From Lachnospiraceae bacterium (GTDB taxonomy: Bacteria > Bacillota > Clostridia > Lachnospirales > Lachnospiraceae), in assembly GCA_017518735.1 (NCBI GenBank), contig JAFWTY010000026.1, positions 118,711 to 182,710 on the forward strand: a DNA stretch of 64,000 nt. The letters are read 5' to 3'. A model generated the notes under the pieces. That model was not told where the DNA came from and searched no databases. It was given only the letters and a program-made list of their open reading frames with translations. Both the position numbers and the translations under genes were made by a program. Positions 1 to 9,323 of the stretch are shown here, in pieces; positions within the stretch are counted from its first letter, which is position 1, and each line of letters begins with the position of its first letter.

Positions 1-1121
1 AGGAGGCCGGAAGGCAGGAGCGATACGCATTTTTCCGGCAGATTCTGGAAGAGGAGAAGGCTTCGGGGAATGGCAAAATTGCGGTGGCTCACCAGCAGGA
101 TGATCTTTGCGAAACCATGCTTTTTCAACTTTTCAGAGGAAGCGGAATCAGCGGACTTCGCGGTATTCTGCCGGTGTCCGGAAACATTATAAGGCCGCTG
201 CTTTCGGTAAGCCGGGCGGAGATTGAAAATTTCCTGTCCGAGAAAGGCATCGCCTGGCGGGAAGATGAGAGCAACGAGGATGTGACCTATTCCAGAAACC
301 GCATCCGCCATGAAATTCTGCCGGCTGCGGAACTTGTCTGTGACGGTGCGAAGGAACATATGGCAAAGGCGGCAAAGCGCCTTCGGGAAATCGAGGAATA
401 TATAAATGCCGAGGCAGACAGGGCAGAGAGCCTGTATGTAAAGGAAAGTGAAACCGAAGACGGAGAAGCGGAGATTCTGATTCGGAATGAAATCCTTGAT
501 CTCCCGGCTGCATTAAGCGGAGAAATTCTTCTTCGTGCACTTGCAAAGGTGGCAGGAAAAAGCCGCGATATCGGAGCTGTGCAGGTGGAAGCATTGAGGG
601 ATCTTTATGCTTCCCAGGTCGGAAGGAAAAGAGAATTCATATATGAAGTCCGGGCGTACAGGGAGTATGCCGGAATTCGCTTAACCTGTGCGGAAGAGAA
701 GACATTGTCTGACAATAAAGGTACGGAACAGATTGACCTACCGACAAGGGAAGAGGACTATCCGTTTCTGACAAAGGGAGATTTAAGTCTGGAGTGCCGG
801 ATTGTGCCTTATGATTCCAATGAAGAGATTCCGTCGGATGACTATAAGAAATGGTTTGATTATGATATAATGAAAAGCGGTTTGTGCTTCCGCCACCCGA
901 AGGAAGGGGATTACATTACCGTCACCAAAGAAGGCGGGCACAAAGCGCTGAAAGATTATTTGAAGGATGAAAAAATCCCTGCCAGGGAACGCGGTGAAGT
1001 CTGGGTCCTGGCAGGCGGCAGTAATGTTTGGTGGGTTGTGGGCCGCAGAATCAGCGAAGAAGCAAAAGTGACGGAACAAACGGAGAAGTGTTTATTAATT
1101 TCAAGGGTTGCAAATGATTGA
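1..1121 (+). CDS. tilS: tRNA(Ile)-lysidine synthase TilS, 5' end outside the window
   Basis: TilS uses ATP and lysine to convert the wobble C34 of tRNA-Ile(CAU) to lysidine. The frame is open from base 3, so the gene starts upstream and roughly the first 100 residues, including the SGGxDS P-loop, are missing. What remains shows the AHQQDD..ET helix after the P-loop, RGSGISGLRGI, and the tRNA-binding SRNRIRHEILP stretch. The C-terminal TilS domain follows, with RHPKEGDYI, a KALKDYLKDEKIP segment and a WWVVGRRI end. The gene is first in a tilS-hpt-ftsH arrangement typical of Firmicutes, here with a membrane protein gene inserted after it. Its stop overlaps the next start by a few bases, suggesting translational coupling. 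Identification is confident. Confidence 0.93.
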   Translation, partial: EAGRQERYAFFRQILEEEKASGNGKIAVAHQQDDLCETMLFQLFRGSGISGLRGILPVSGNIIRPLLSVSRAEIENFLSEKGIAWREDESNEDVTYSRNRIRHEILPAAELVCDGAKEHMAKAAKRLREIEEYINAEADRAESLYVKESETEDGEAEILIRNEILDLPAALSGEILLRALAKVAGKSRDIGAVQVEALRDLYASQVGRKREFIYEVRAYREYAGIRLTCAEEKTLSDNKGTEQIDLPTREEDYPFLTKGDLSLECRIVPYDSNEEIPSDDYKKWFDYDIMKSGLCFRHPKEGDYITVTKEGGHKALKDYLKDEKIPARERGEVWVLAGGSNVWWVVGRRISEEAKVTEQTEKCLLISRVAND

Positions 1122-2892
1122 TATAAAGAAAAACAGAAAAATCAGTTTGCTGATAGCTGTTATGGTTGTTTTGGGGATCGGAATGCTTTCTGTATTTCGG
1201 TATCAGTTTTCTTTCTCGACGAACGACGATGTCATGTTTAAGGCGATTCTTCGGGGAGATATTACCGGAAAACCGGACGGCCATCTGATTTTTACGATGT
1301 ACCCGTTGGGATTGTTGTTAAAAAGTCTGTATGTTCTGAATAATTCAATTCCCTGGTACGACGGTTTTGTTCTTCTGTTGCATTTTTTAGGTTATTTTTT
1401 GGTGATTCTTCGTACAGGCAAAGTCCTGTCAAAGAAAAAGACAGGGGTTATGGTGCTGGGAGAAATCATTTCGGGTATCGTTCTTCTCAGTTTGGATCTG
1501 CCTTACCTGATTTTGCATCAGTGGACGTCATTTGCGGCATTTTTGTTTGCGGTTGCGCTGTTTTATTACTTTACCGAAGGAGATGAAACAAAAGAACGGA
1601 TAAAAGGATATTTCGTAATCGGTTTGTTTCTGATTCTTTCTTTCTGGATTCGAAAAGAAGTTTTTTTGATGGGAATGCCACTGTTCGGTCTGGCAATGAT
1701 TCATCGCTTCGGCAGAAAGAATAAAATTCCACGGGATAAGTATGTGTTTGGAGCAATTCTGTTGATTCTCCTGCTGCTTTCCTTTGTATTTGATAAAATG
1801 GCGTACTCCTCCGAAGAATGGAAGACATTTCAGTCTTATAATAAAGCCAGGTCGGATGTATACGATTTTTACGGACTTCCTCCATATGGGGAAACCACGG
1901 AAGAATATGAAAAAAGGAATCTGAAGGAATCGGATTTATATCCTTTTGGAACGTGGGATCTGGCCATGTTTGAGGACTGCTACGAAGATAATATGGTATC
2001 GTTCGCCCAATTCAGCAAAGGGTATTGGAATCGGCTCCATTTTCAAAAATGGGCATTACGCTATACATTTAATCTGGAGTTGAAATACTTTACAGGTGAA
2101 TGGAACACTGTTTTGGCACCGGCATCGGTGATTCTTTCGGTGATTGGAATTATTGTTTTTTCCGTTTTGAAAAAACGAAAAGCAGCAATCCTTCTGACAC
2201 TTGCATTCTGTTATGAACTTGCATTTGTATATTATTGCCTTTTCTTTGGAAGATTTCCGGAAAGAGTGGCATATGGATTTTTCCTCCTGCATATATTGTT
2301 TGCAATATGTGTTTTCTTGCGGGAGATTGCAAAAGCAGGGGAGGAAAAGAAGTCGAAACAGTCTTCCAAAACTGCTTTTACAGTGACTTTGATTGGGTTG
2401 TTTATTCTTCTGCCGGTTTTGGCGTTGAGGATATACAGTACGGATAAAACCGTTAAAAAGCAGGATGAGAAGCTGAAGGAATGGGAAGAGATCAATTCCT
2501 ATTTTGCAAATCATCCTCAGAACATGTATTATTTGCAGACGAATGATTTTTCGACTTATGGAGAAAAAATGTTCCGGGGAGAAACTTTCGAGCAGAATAA
2601 TTATCTTCGGCTCGGAAGCTGGATTGCAGGCGGCCCATTACATAAGAAACAGTTAGAGAACAAGGGAACCGAACCGTGGAACAGGATTTTAAGAGACGAA
2701 ACCGTTTTATTTGTTGAATCGGAGCATATAGACAGTCAATGGATTACGAACTTTTATGAAGGACGCGGAATTTCGGTAAAAGTTGAACAGGTAGATGAAC
2801 TGGTAGTCTCGGATAACCAAAAGTTTCCTGTTTATTCCATAAGGGAGAATATCGGGACTGATAGCGCGGAAGATTTGACAATCGAAAAATGA
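1114..2892 (+). CDS. polytopic membrane protein, GT-C-like, function unknown
   Basis: About 592 residues. An N-terminal membrane segment (about 10-28) is followed by an outside loop with the acidic motif STNDDVMFKAILRG, then roughly ten further hydrophobic segments to about residue 455, and a soluble C-terminal domain of about 130 residues. This resembles GT-C membrane glycosyltransferases, where an acidic motif in the first outer loop is catalytic, but I recognise no specific family. The ATG at 1114 is preferred over the in-frame TTG at 1108. The start lies inside the end of tilS and no clear Shine-Dalgarno is needed if translation is coupled. Composition is AT-richer than the flanking tilS and hpt. 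It interrupts the usual tilS-hpt neighbourhood, so it may be a later insertion. Confidence 0.7.
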   Translation: MIDIKKNRKISLLIAVMVVLGIGMLSVFRYQFSFSTNDDVMFKAILRGDITGKPDGHLIFTMYPLGLLLKSLYVLNNSIPWYDGFVLLLHFLGYFLVILRTGKVLSKKKTGVMVLGEIISGIVLLSLDLPYLILHQWTSFAAFLFAVALFYYFTEGDETKERIKGYFVIGLFLILSFWIRKEVFLMGMPLFGLAMIHRFGRKNKIPRDKYVFGAILLILLLLSFVFDKMAYSSEEWKTFQSYNKARSDVYDFYGLPPYGETTEEYEKRNLKESDLYPFGTWDLAMFEDCYEDNMVSFAQFSKGYWNRLHFQKWALRYTFNLELKYFTGEWNTVLAPASVILSVIGIIVFSVLKKRKAAILLTLAFCYELAFVYYCLFFGRFPERVAYGFFLLHILFAICVFLREIAKAGEEKKSKQSSKTAFTVTLIGLFILLPVLALRIYSTDKTVKKQDEKLKEWEEINSYFANHPQNMYYLQTNDFSTYGEKMFRGETFEQNNYLRLGSWIAGGPLHKKQLENKGTEPWNRILRDETVLFVESEHIDSQWITNFYEGRGISVKVEQVDELVVSDNQKFPVYSIRENIGTDSAEDLTIEK

Positions 2893-2926
2893 CAATAGAA
2901 TTCTTATGCTCAAAGGAGGTTTTCTT

Positions 2927-3460
2927 ATGGCAGAACATGTTAAAGTTATGATGACCGAAGAAGAGGTTACGAATAAGATTAAGGAAATCGGAATCTTAAT
3001 CAGCAAGGATTACGAGGGTAAGGATGTGCATATCATCTGCATCCTGAAGGGCGCGAGCTTTTTTGCCTGCGAACTGGCAAAGCGCATTAAGGTGCCGGTA
3101 ACCATCGACTTTATGTCGGTTTCGAGTTACGGTGGCGGAACGGAGTCCAGCGGTCATGTTAAGATCGTGAAGGATCTGGATATGCCGATTGAAGACAAAA
3201 ATGTCATCGTCGTGGAAGACATCATTGATTCCGGACGTACATTGAGCCATCTTCTGGAGCTGTTGAAGGCGCGTCATCCAAAGAGCCTGGAACTTTGCAC
3301 CCTGCTTGATAAGCCCACGAGAAGAGTTGTGGATGTGGATGTGAAGTATATCGGATTTCAGGTTCCGGACCTTTTTGTGGTAGGATATGGTCTGGATTAT
3401 GATCAAAAATATCGAAACTTACCTTACATCGGAGTTGTGGAATTCGACGAAGACAAGTAA
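2927..3460 (+). CDS. hpt: hypoxanthine phosphoribosyltransferase
   Basis: Purine salvage enzyme joining hypoxanthine or guanine to PRPP to form IMP or GMP in the cytoplasm. The 177-residue length is normal. Visible motifs are LKGASFF (pyrophosphate loop), SSYGGGT (flexible loop), the PRPP-binding VVEDIIDSGRTL at about residues 94-105, and the C-terminal VGYGLDYDQKYRNLPYIGV base-binding region. The start at 2927 is fixed by AAAGGAGG at 2912-2919; an in-frame start seven codons earlier lies before this ribosome site and is rejected. It precedes ftsH as in Bacillus subtilis (tilS-hprT-ftsH), which supports the assignment. Confidence 0.95.
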   Translation: MAEHVKVMMTEEEVTNKIKEIGILISKDYEGKDVHIICILKGASFFACELAKRIKVPVTIDFMSVSSYGGGTESSGHVKIVKDLDMPIEDKNVIVVEDIIDSGRTLSHLLELLKARHPKSLELCTLLDKPTRRVVDVDVKYIGFQVPDLFVVGYGLDYDQKYRNLPYIGVVEFDEDK

Positions 3461-3501
3461 AGAAGGATTCGAAGAATAAGTAATACGGAAGGAATAAAGA
3501 A

Positions 3502-5376
3502 GTGGAAAAAAGAGGAAGCAGCCTCGGTATCGTTTTTGTACTGATTATGGTGCTCCTGATCGTGGGCATCGTGATCGGGAACATGAACTTCAAGGAAAAC
3601 ACGTATACCAAAGGCAGATTTGAAAAAGACCTTAGTGAGAAAACGGTCGTGTCCGTAAAGGTTAACCAGTTGCAGAACTCAAACGCCGGTTCCGTGACGG
3701 TTGAAAAGACCTCGGGCAAGGAAGAAACCCTGTATGTGACGGACGTAACCGAAACGGTCGAGTATTTAAGAGAAAAAGGACTGGATCCGATTGTTGAGCC
3801 TGTGCCCAAGGAGAATTGGTTTTTGAACCATATGCTCCCCATGCTGGTGGTGGCATTTATCTGTATCCTGTTCTTCATAGTAATGATCAATGCCCAGAAT
3901 GCGGCAATGAACAGCGGCCCGACTTCGAAGATGATGAACTTCGGAAAGAGCCGTGCAAAAATGATCAAGGAGAACAAGTACCGCTTAACGGATGTTGCGG
4001 GCTTGAAAGAAGAAAAATCGGATTTGGAAGAGATCATTCTCTTCTTAAAGAACCCGGAAGACTTTACCAAGGTCGGTGCCAGAATTCCGAAGGGTGTGCT
4101 CCTTGAGGGTCCTCCGGGAACCGGTAAGACCCTCCTGGCAAAAGCAATTGCCGGCGAGGCGGGAGTTCCGTTCTACAGCATTTCCGGTTCGGATTTCGTA
4201 GAAATGTATGTCGGTGTCGGCGCGTCCCGTGTGCGTGATCTTTTTGAGGAAGCAAGTGTACACAAGCCCTGCATCATCTTTATTGACGAGATTGATGCCG
4301 TGGCCAGAAGAAGAGGAACCGGATTAGGCGGCGGTCATGATGAGAAAGAGCAGACTTTGAACCAGCTCCTTGTCGAGATGGACGGCTTTACCGAAAATGC
4401 CGGAATCATCGTGCTTGCAGCGACCAACCGTGTGGATATCCTCGATCCCGCCATCCTTCGTCCCGGACGTTTTGACCGCAAGATTATGATCGGAAGACCG
4501 GATGTAACGGGCAGAGAAGAGATTTTGACAGTTCATTCCAAGAACAAGCCGCTCAGCGACGAAGTGGACTTAAAGCAGATTGCGCAGACGACGGCAGGCT
4601 TCTCCGGCGCGGATCTGGAGAACCTCTTAAACGAAGCTGCAATCCTTGCGGCAAAACAAAAGAGAGCCTTTATCATTCAGGAAGACATCAATACGTCCAT
4701 GATCAAGGTCGGTATCGGTACGGAGAAGAAGAGCCGTATCGTCAGTGCAGAGGAGAAAAAAATCACTGCCTACCACGAATCCGGTCATGCGATTCTCTTC
4801 CATGTTTTGCCGGATATGGACCCTGTCTATGCGGTTTCTATCATTCCGACCGGCGGAACGGCAGCAGGTTATACCATGCCGCTTCCCGAAAACGACAACA
4901 TGTTCCACAGCAAGGACGAAATGCTTCAGGAAATCATGGTTTCCCTGGGTGGTCGTATTGCGGAGGAAATCATTTTTGGAAAACTCTATACCGGAGCAAG
5001 CCAGGATATTAAGAGCGCTACGACGACTGCCAGAAACATGGTTACCCGCTACGGTATGAGTGAAAAACTCGGCATGATCAACTACGATGCGGACGGCGAT
5101 GAGGTATTCATCGGCCGCGATCTTGCAAAGAACCGCCCGTACAGCGACAAGACTGCAAGTGAAATCGATGAGGAAGTTAAGAAGATTATCGATGAATGCT
5201 ACAAGAAGGCAACCGAGATCATCAAAGAAAACATCGATGTACTGCATAAATCCGCTGCTTTGCTGATTGAGAAAGAGAAAATTACACGCGATGAGTTCGA
5301 AGCCCTCTTTAACGAGGACAAAACAGAGGCAGAACCTGCTTTGGAAAGCGAGACGGGTGCTGAGGTGACAGAATAA
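3502..5376 (+). CDS. ftsH: ATP-dependent zinc metalloprotease FtsH
   Basis: Membrane-anchored AAA+ protease that degrades misfolded membrane proteins and selected regulators. The 624 residues show two membrane helices (about 10-27 and 112-130) with a small external domain between them. The AAA module has Walker A GPPGTGKT near 203-210, Walker B IIFIDEID and an arginine-finger region LRPGRFDRK. The peptidase zinc motif HESGH is near 424, and a later acidic ligand lies in [11 protein letters not shown]. Translation starts at GTG 3502 after a GGAAGGA-like site. The acidic, Glu/Thr-rich tail is typical. It is the last gene of the tilS-hpt-ftsH cluster; a hairpin with T-run lies about 150 bp downstream. 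Confidence 0.97.
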   Translation: MEKRGSSLGIVFVLIMVLLIVGIVIGNMNFKENTYTKGRFEKDLSEKTVVSVKVNQLQNSNAGSVTVEKTSGKEETLYVTDVTETVEYLREKGLDPIVEPVPKENWFLNHMLPMLVVAFICILFFIVMINAQNAAMNSGPTSKMMNFGKSRAKMIKENKYRLTDVAGLKEEKSDLEEIILFLKNPEDFTKVGARIPKGVLLEGPPGTGKTLLAKAIAGEAGVPFYSISGSDFVEMYVGVGASRVRDLFEEASVHKPCIIFIDEIDAVARRRGTGLGGGHDEKEQTLNQLLVEMDGFTENAGIIVLAATNRVDILDPAILRPGRFDRKIMIGRPDVTGREEILTVHSKNKPLSDEVDLKQIAQTTAGFSGADLENLLNEAAILAAKQKRAFIIQEDINTSMIKVGIGTEKKSRIVSAEEKKITAYHESGHAILFHVLPDMDPVYAVSIIPTGGTAAGYTMPLPENDNMFHSKDEMLQEIMVSLGGRIAEEIIFGKLYTGASQDIKSATTTARNMVTRYGMSEKLGMINYDADGDEVFIGRDLAKNRPYSDKTASEIDEEVKKIIDECYKKATEIIKENIDVLHKSAALLIEKEKITRDEFEALFNEDKTEAEPALESETGAEVTE

Positions 5377-5528
5377 TATACAATCTGCACAACGAACTTG
5401 CGAAACTTTTATGAATTTTGTGTATTCTTTCCGTTGAAAAAGGGGTTGCACGTTGCTATACTTCTTCTTGTAACCCCCCAATACATTATAGTTTTTTGCT
5501 ATACCCCATAAGAAGAAATACCTTCTCT

Positions 5529-5558
5529 AAAAAGGACAGTCTAACGGCTGTTCTTTTT
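5529..5558 (+). terminator. rho-independent terminator downstream of ftsH
   Basis: AAAAAGGACAG and CTGTTCTTTTT form an 11-bp stem with one G-T pair around an 8-base loop; the stem ends in T residues. It probably ends the tilS-hpt-ftsH transcript. The A-rich left arm means it could also work in the other direction. Confidence 0.65.
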
Positions 5559-5586
5559 ACTTTGTATGCCCCGCATACAAAGTAAA
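5556..5586. repeat. perfect 14-bp inverted repeat with 3-base loop
   Basis: TTTACTTTGTATGC at 5556-5569 and its exact complement at 5573-5586 are separated by CCC. It lies immediately after the ftsH terminator and just before the 70-bp tandem repeats. It is not followed by a T-run, so it is not a normal terminator. Its role is unknown; it could mark the end of a dispersed repeat element. Confidence 0.7.
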
Positions 5587-5610
5587 CTTTATGTGCACTC
5601 GCGCGTAATG

Positions 5611-5817
5611 TAAATGTTGCTTCGCAACCGCGCTCGGCACAGCGCGTTCGGTTCGGCTGCGCCTCGCTCACGCGATATAATAATTGCTGCGTCATAACCG
5701 CGCTCGGCACAACACGTTCGGTTCGGCTGCACCTCGCTCACGCGATATAATAAATGTTGCTTCGCAATCGCGCTCGGCACAACACGTCCGGTTCGGCTGC
5801 GCCTCGCTCACGCGATA
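5611..5817. repeat. three tandem copies of a 70-bp GC-rich repeat
   Basis: Copies start at 5611, 5681 and 5751 with an exact 70-base period; the third is cut short at about 5817. Shared blocks include GCGCTCGGCACA, CGGTTCGGCTGC and CCTCGCTCACGCGATAT. Two copies contain the small hairpin TTGC-TTC-GCAA. Copies differ at only a few positions each. The block fills most of the 537-bp gap between ftsH and the GH13 gene and has no convincing protein reading; frames that stay open here are an effect of the repeat. The GC content is well above the AT-rich flanks. Confidence 0.85.
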
Positions 5818-5848
5818 TTTGTCTTAACTCATTCTCTTGTTATATTTC

Positions 5849-5877
5849 TTGAAAACCCCCACAAAATATAGTATGAT
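5849..5877 (+). promoter_or_regulatory. sigma-A-type promoter for the GH13-regulator-activase cluster
   Basis: TTGAAA at 5849-5854 and TATGAT at 5872-5877 are separated by 17 bases, about 37 bases ahead of the GTG start at 5914. It lies just after the 70-bp repeats. Confidence 0.6.
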
Positions 5878-5913
5878 ATATCTGTATGACCGCAAGTGAT
5901 TGGGAGGATTGTC

Positions 5914-8238
5914 GTGAACATTGCGCAGAGCATCGAAATTGAAAAAAGAATGCACTATATCGCAGGCATGCGCCCGATTCTTAATAAGAGTGCCCTTTTT
6001 TCCGATACCACTTCGGACTTTGTGACACCGGTAGAACCGAATCCCGGCGATAAACTCACGATTCGCTTCCGCTCCGGCAAGAACAATGTGGACCTCGTCA
6101 ACGTGATTTTAAAGGGCGAGGCGGTCACTATGAAAAAATGCGACAGCGACGATTACTTTGATTATTACAGCTGTGAAATCGATGTTACCGAAGAGGTCAT
6201 CGAATACTATTTTGAAATAAAAGTCGGCAAAATCTGTTTTTTCTATAATGCCAAAGGCATCACAAGGGAATTGCAGGACTATTACATGTTCCGCATCATT
6301 CCCGGCTTCCACACACCGAAATGGGCAAGAGGAGCGGTTATGTACCAGATTTACGTGGACCGTTTTTACAACGGAGATTCCACCAATGACGTGGAGTCCC
6401 GTGAATATATGTATCTGGGCGACTATTCCGAACGTGTAACCGACTGGAATAAATATCCCGCACAGATGGGCGTACGTGAATTCTACGGCGGCGATTTGCA
6501 GGGCGTTCTCGACAAGATGGACTATTTGCAGGATCTTGGCGTGGAAGTCATCTATTTCAACCCCCTCTTTGTTTCTCCGTCCAACCATAAGTACGATATT
6601 CAGGATTACGACTACATCGATCCCCATATCGGTAAAATTGTGGACGACAGAGGAGAACTTTTGGAGGGAGACCAAAGAGAAAACCGTTTTGCTACCAAAT
6701 ACATCAACCGCGTAACCAACAAGGCAAACCTGGAAGCTTCGAATGAACTTTTTGCCAAGGTGGTTGAAGAAGCACATAAACGCGGAATCCGTGTCATCTT
6801 AGACGGCGTTTTCAATCATTGCGGTTCCTTCAACAAGTGGCTCGACAGGGAAAGAATCTACGAAGAGGCCCAGGGTTATGAGAAGGGTGCCTATGTATCG
6901 AAAGACAGCCCTTATCATGATTATTTCCGCTTCTATCAGGACTGCTGGCCTTACAACCATACCTATGACGGCTGGTGGGGCCATGAGACCTTACCGAAAT
7001 TGAATTACGAAGGAAGCAAAGAACTTTACGACTATATCTTATATATCGGCAAAAAATGGGTATCCGCACCGTACAACGCGGATGGCTGGAGGCTCGACGT
7101 GGCCGCAGACCTCGGTCACTCTCCGGAATTCAACCATCAGTTCTGGAAAGATTTCAGAAAGGCCGTAAAAGAGGCCAACCCCAATGCCATCATTTTGGCG
7201 GAGCACTATGGTACGCCAAAAGAGTGGTTAAAGGGTGATGAGTGGGATACGGTTATGAACTACGACGCATTCATGGAGCCTGTGACGTGGTTTTTGACCG
7301 GTATGCAAAAGCACAGCGACGACTACAGAGAAGACCTCCTGGGCAACTCCGGATCCTTCTGGGGTGCGATGAAACATCATCAGACGAGCTTTACGACTCC
7401 TTCTTTGCAGGTTGCGATGAATGAGCTGAGTAACCATGACCACTCGAGATTTTTGACCAGAACCAACCATAAGGTCGGAAGAATGCACACGCTGGGCTGC
7501 CATGCGGCGGAAGAAGGCGTAAACAAAGCGGTTATGCGTGAGGCGGTTGTCATGCAGATGACCTGGACCGGCGCGCCGACCATCTATTACGGCGACGAAG
7601 CCGGCGTTTGCGGATTTACGGATCCGGACAACAGAAGAACCTATCCCTGGGGAAATGAAGATAAGGAGATGATCCGTTTCCACAAGGAAATGATTCGTAT
7701 TCACAAGGAACACAAGGAAATCCGGACAGGCTCCCTGGTGAGACTCGGACAGGATTATAATTTCATCGCATACGGAAGATTCAAACTCGGACGTCAGACA
7801 ATCGTGCTGATCAACAACAATCACTACGATACGGATCGCAAAATCAGTGTCTGGGAGATGGCAATTCACAAGAATACGACGTTAAAGCAGGTTATGATGA
7901 GTTTTGATACCGGCTTTAACACGGACGAAGTGGATGTGGCTGTGGAAAAAGGATATATCCAGGTCCATATGCCTCCGTTCAGCGCAATGGTAATCTGCGG
8001 AAACGATGCCCTGACAAACGAAAGCAAGGACAATATGTTTTCACTTGCTGTACCGGATGTGGATATTCCGGAGGATTCCTTGAGCATGAAGTTCCTTTCC
8101 GACAAGAACATCAAAGACAAGAGCTTTACGGATATGAAACGTCGCGCCGGCAGAATGCGGCGTGAAAAAGATACCTGGCGGCCCCGGGACAGATTCATAA
8201 AACCCGGTGAAATAGAGGATGACGGGGGTAGAGAATGA
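5914..8238 (+). CDS. GH13 alpha-glycosidase (neopullulanase / maltogenic-amylase-like)
   Basis: Cytoplasmic-looking alpha-amylase family enzyme that cleaves alpha-glucans or maltodextrins. The 774 residues have no signal peptide. An N-terminal beta domain (about 1-130, CBM34-like) precedes a (beta/alpha)8 barrel opening with WARGAVMYQIYVDRFYNGD. Catalytic residues visible are the nucleophile Asp in DGWRLDVA (about 394), the acid Glu in ILAEHYG (about 430) and the third Asp in NELSNHDHSRF (about 509). A long charged tail follows the C-terminal beta domain. Translation probably starts at GTG 5914, because GGGAGG at 5902-5907 is correctly spaced; the in-frame GTG at 5896 lies before this site. 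The stop overlaps the next gene by 4 bases. Exact substrate is not predictable. Confidence 0.88.
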   Translation: MNIAQSIEIEKRMHYIAGMRPILNKSALFSDTTSDFVTPVEPNPGDKLTIRFRSGKNNVDLVNVILKGEAVTMKKCDSDDYFDYYSCEIDVTEEVIEYYFEIKVGKICFFYNAKGITRELQDYYMFRIIPGFHTPKWARGAVMYQIYVDRFYNGDSTNDVESREYMYLGDYSERVTDWNKYPAQMGVREFYGGDLQGVLDKMDYLQDLGVEVIYFNPLFVSPSNHKYDIQDYDYIDPHIGKIVDDRGELLEGDQRENRFATKYINRVTNKANLEASNELFAKVVEEAHKRGIRVILDGVFNHCGSFNKWLDRERIYEEAQGYEKGAYVSKDSPYHDYFRFYQDCWPYNHTYDGWWGHETLPKLNYEGSKELYDYILYIGKKWVSAPYNADGWRLDVAADLGHSPEFNHQFWKDFRKAVKEANPNAIILAEHYGTPKEWLKGDEWDTVMNYDAFMEPVTWFLTGMQKHSDDYREDLLGNSGSFWGAMKHHQTSFTTPSLQVAMNELSNHDHSRFLTRTNHKVGRMHTLGCHAAEEGVNKAVMREAVVMQMTWTGAPTIYYGDEAGVCGFTDPDNRRTYPWGNEDKEMIRFHKEMIRIHKEHKEIRTGSLVRLGQDYNFIAYGRFKLGRQTIVLINNNHYDTDRKISVWEMAIHKNTTLKQVMMSFDTGFNTDEVDVAVEKGYIQVHMPPFSAMVICGNDALTNESKDNMFSLAVPDVDIPEDSLSMKFLSDKNIKDKSFTDMKRRAGRMRREKDTWRPRDRFIKPGEIEDDGGRE

Positions 8239-9323
8239 TTACAAAACAGGTGATTCAGACTTGCATTGATCAACTGAAAGAGTTCACGAAGGTGGATTTT
8301 GCCCTGGTGGATACACAGGGAATTCTGGTAGCCAACAATTTTGAATCGGACAAACCGGACGTTTCCATGATGGTAAACTTCTTCGATTCGCCTGCGGACA
8401 GCCAGATCATCGGAGGAAATTACCTCTTTAAGGTCATGGAAGAGAATGAGCCGGCCTATGTGCTGGTTTCCCACGGCAGTCAGTCCGACGGCTATGTAAT
8501 GGGAAAAATCGCCGTAAGCCAGTTAGAACAGCTCCTCGTGGCATACAAGGAACAGTTTGATCACAGCAGCTTCATCCAGAACCTCCTTCTGGATAACCTT
8601 CTGCTGGTGGATATTTACAATCGTGCAAAGAAGCTCGGCATCCCCCAGAAGGCAAGAAGAGTGGTATTCATGATCGAAGTTTCCGCGGAAAAAGGAAACG
8701 AAGCACTTCATGCCGTTAAGACCGCCTTCTCCGAAAAAATGGACGACTACGCGATTGCCGTGGAGGAAAACGCGGTAATTCTGGTACATACCCTGGAAGA
8801 CGATGAGACTTACGAAGATATGAGAAACATCGCCGCCATGCTTCAGGATCTGATGAATACCGAAGTGATGCTGAAGGCACGCGTTTCCTACGGAACCATC
8901 GTAGAGGAACTTCGCGAGATCTCCAAATCCTACAAGGAAGCCGGAATGGCGATGGATGTCGGCAAGATCTTTTATAATTCCGACACCTTACATGCTTACG
9001 ATTCCCTCGGAATCGGCCGTCTGATCTATCAGCTTCCAGCGAACCTTTGCAAACTTTTCATAGACGAAATCTACGGTGAGGAAATGCCGAAGGAAGTGGA
9101 TGAGGAAATTCTGCATACCGCGGAAGTCTTCCTTGAGAACAACCTAAACGTATCGGAGACGGCAAGACAGTTATACATTCACCGAAACACGCTGGTGTAC
9201 CGTATCGAGAAACTGAAGGCCGCAACCGGACTGGACGTACGTATTTTTGACGACGCCCTGACCTTCAAAATCGCAACAATGGTATCCAGTTATATTCAGT
9301 ACATAGATAGGAATGATTTATAA
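8235..9323 (+). CDS. CdaR/PucR-type transcriptional regulator
   Basis: Predicted DNA-binding regulator of 362 residues. The N-terminal part (about 1-110) looks like a small ligand-binding sensor domain, the middle (about 130-260) resembles the GGDEF-like domain of CdaR proteins, and the C-terminus carries the PucR-type helix-turn-helix in NVSETARQLYIHRNTLVYRI (about 308-327). Its ATG overlaps the GH13 stop by 4 bases, and its own stop overlaps the next ATG by one base, so the three genes are very likely one operon. CdaR-family members usually control carbohydrate or purine use, so control of the upstream amylase is a reasonable inference. The ligand is unknown. Confidence 0.85.
   Translation: MITKQVIQTCIDQLKEFTKVDFALVDTQGILVANNFESDKPDVSMMVNFFDSPADSQIIGGNYLFKVMEENEPAYVLVSHGSQSDGYVMGKIAVSQLEQLLVAYKEQFDHSSFIQNLLLDNLLLVDIYNRAKKLGIPQKARRVVFMIEVSAEKGNEALHAVKTAFSEKMDDYAIAVEENAVILVHTLEDDETYEDMRNIAAMLQDLMNTEVMLKARVSYGTIVEELREISKSYKEAGMAMDVGKIFYNSDTLHAYDSLGIGRLIYQLPANLCKLFIDEIYGEEMPKEVDEEILHTAEVFLENNLNVSETARQLYIHRNTLVYRIEKLKAATGLDVRIFDDALTFKIATMVSSYIQYIDRNDL

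Noticed and set aside
4627..5481. 284-codon open frame antisense to ftsH
   Set aside because: FtsH catalytic motifs lie in the plus strand; the reverse product has no recognisable domain.
5486..5780. Short minus-strand frames through the 70-bp repeats
   Set aside because: The open frames result from the repeat unit lacking stops; the products are near-copies of one another and match no family.
5611..5817. CRISPR array
   Set aside because: Copies are directly joined with no unique spacers and no cas genes are near.
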